From Pseudomonadota bacterium (GTDB lineage Bacteria; Pseudomonadota; Alphaproteobacteria; Sphingomonadales; Sphingomonadaceae): a stretch of DNA of 5,068 bases. Shown in pieces: positions 4,989-5,068 of the stretch; within the stretch, counting starts at the first letter, position 1, and each line of letters opens with the position of its first letter. Location: positions 1,868-6,935 of the forward strand of contig JARXKR010000116.1 of the NCBI GenBank assembly GCA_030271565.1. Direction: 5' to 3'. A program made the translations under genes and the position numbers. The notes under the pieces are model-generated. The model saw only the letters and a program-made list of their open reading frames with translations, did not search any database and had not been told where the DNA came from.

Positions 4989-5009
4989 GCTGTTGTGAGA
5001 TTGGACACA

Positions 5010-5068
5010 AACTTGAGAGTTTGATCCTGGCTCAGAACGAACGCTGGCGGCATGCCTAACACATGCAA
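5010..5068 (+). rRNA. rrs: 16S ribosomal RNA, 5' end (cut by window)
   Basis: The stretch from 5016 is the universal bacterial 16S start, AGAGTTTGATCCTGGCTCAG (the 27F site, 5016-5035). It continues with GAACGCTGGCGGCATGCC and TAACACATGCAA, the alphaproteobacterial and especially sphingomonad form of helices 1-3. By alignment with the Escherichia coli 5' end the mature start is at about 5009-5011. Only the first ~59 nt are present; the gene runs out of the right edge on the plus strand. A short pairing TTGTG/CACAA (4993-4997 with 5006-5010) lies right at the processing point. Confidence 0.97.

Larger units (their letters stand above)
4635..5009 (+). other. Pre-rRNA leader of the rrn operon
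   Basis: About 375 nt lie between the predicted start point and mature 16S rRNA. No protein gene fits: the only ORFs have no Shine-Dalgarno and no recognisable sequence. The stretch holds several strong hairpins, a boxA antitermination site, a boxC-like motif and two C(UUCG)G tetraloop hairpins, as expected of a transcribed spacer that recruits Nus factors and is removed during 16S maturation. The 5' end is inferred from the promoter position. The partner strand of the main RNase III processing stalk, downstream of 16S, is outside the window. Confidence 0.75.

Overview
The window reads as chromosomal DNA of an alphaproteobacterium, most likely from the Sphingomonadales (the Erythrobacter/Sphingomonas side). 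The best evidence is the start of a 16S rRNA gene at the right end, whose first ~60 bases have the sphingomonad-type 5' sequence. High GC, GC-rich codon third positions and CcrM-type GANTC sites agree. The genus is an inference and cannot be fixed from this stretch.

Layout, left to right. (1) Positions 1-908, minus strand: a secreted or envelope aspartic protease built of two retropepsin-like units, cut by the window edge at or just before its stop codon. (2) 909-1016: a short divergent promoter region. (3) 1017-1934, plus strand: a 305-aa protein that looks like a GT-A type glycosyltransferase with a DxD motif and unknown specificity. (4) 1924-3402, minus strand: a 492-aa multi-spanning Wzx-type polysaccharide flippase whose end overlaps the end of gene 3 by 11 bp. 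(5) 3399-4430, minus strand: a 343-aa family 2 glycosyltransferase whose stop codon overlaps the flippase start codon (ATGA). (6) 4431-5009: about 580 bases without a protein gene. It holds a divergent spacer, a clear rRNA promoter with an AT-rich upstream element, and a ~375-nt structured pre-rRNA leader with boxA. (7) 5010 to the end: the 5' end of 16S rRNA.

Genes 4 and 5 form a translationally coupled two-gene operon, transcribed from the rrn side: the glycosyltransferase would add a sugar to a lipid-linked glycan and the flippase would move such a glycan across the inner membrane. Gene 3 converges on this operon and may act in the same surface-glycan pathway, but that rests only on fold type and proximity. 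The protease shows no obvious link to glycan synthesis.

I see no mobile element, CRISPR array, tRNA gene, phage gene or defence system. The protein genes are ordinary accessory-envelope genes. The least routine material is the rrn leader and promoter and the tandem retropepsin architecture. I did not find a convincing undescribed system.
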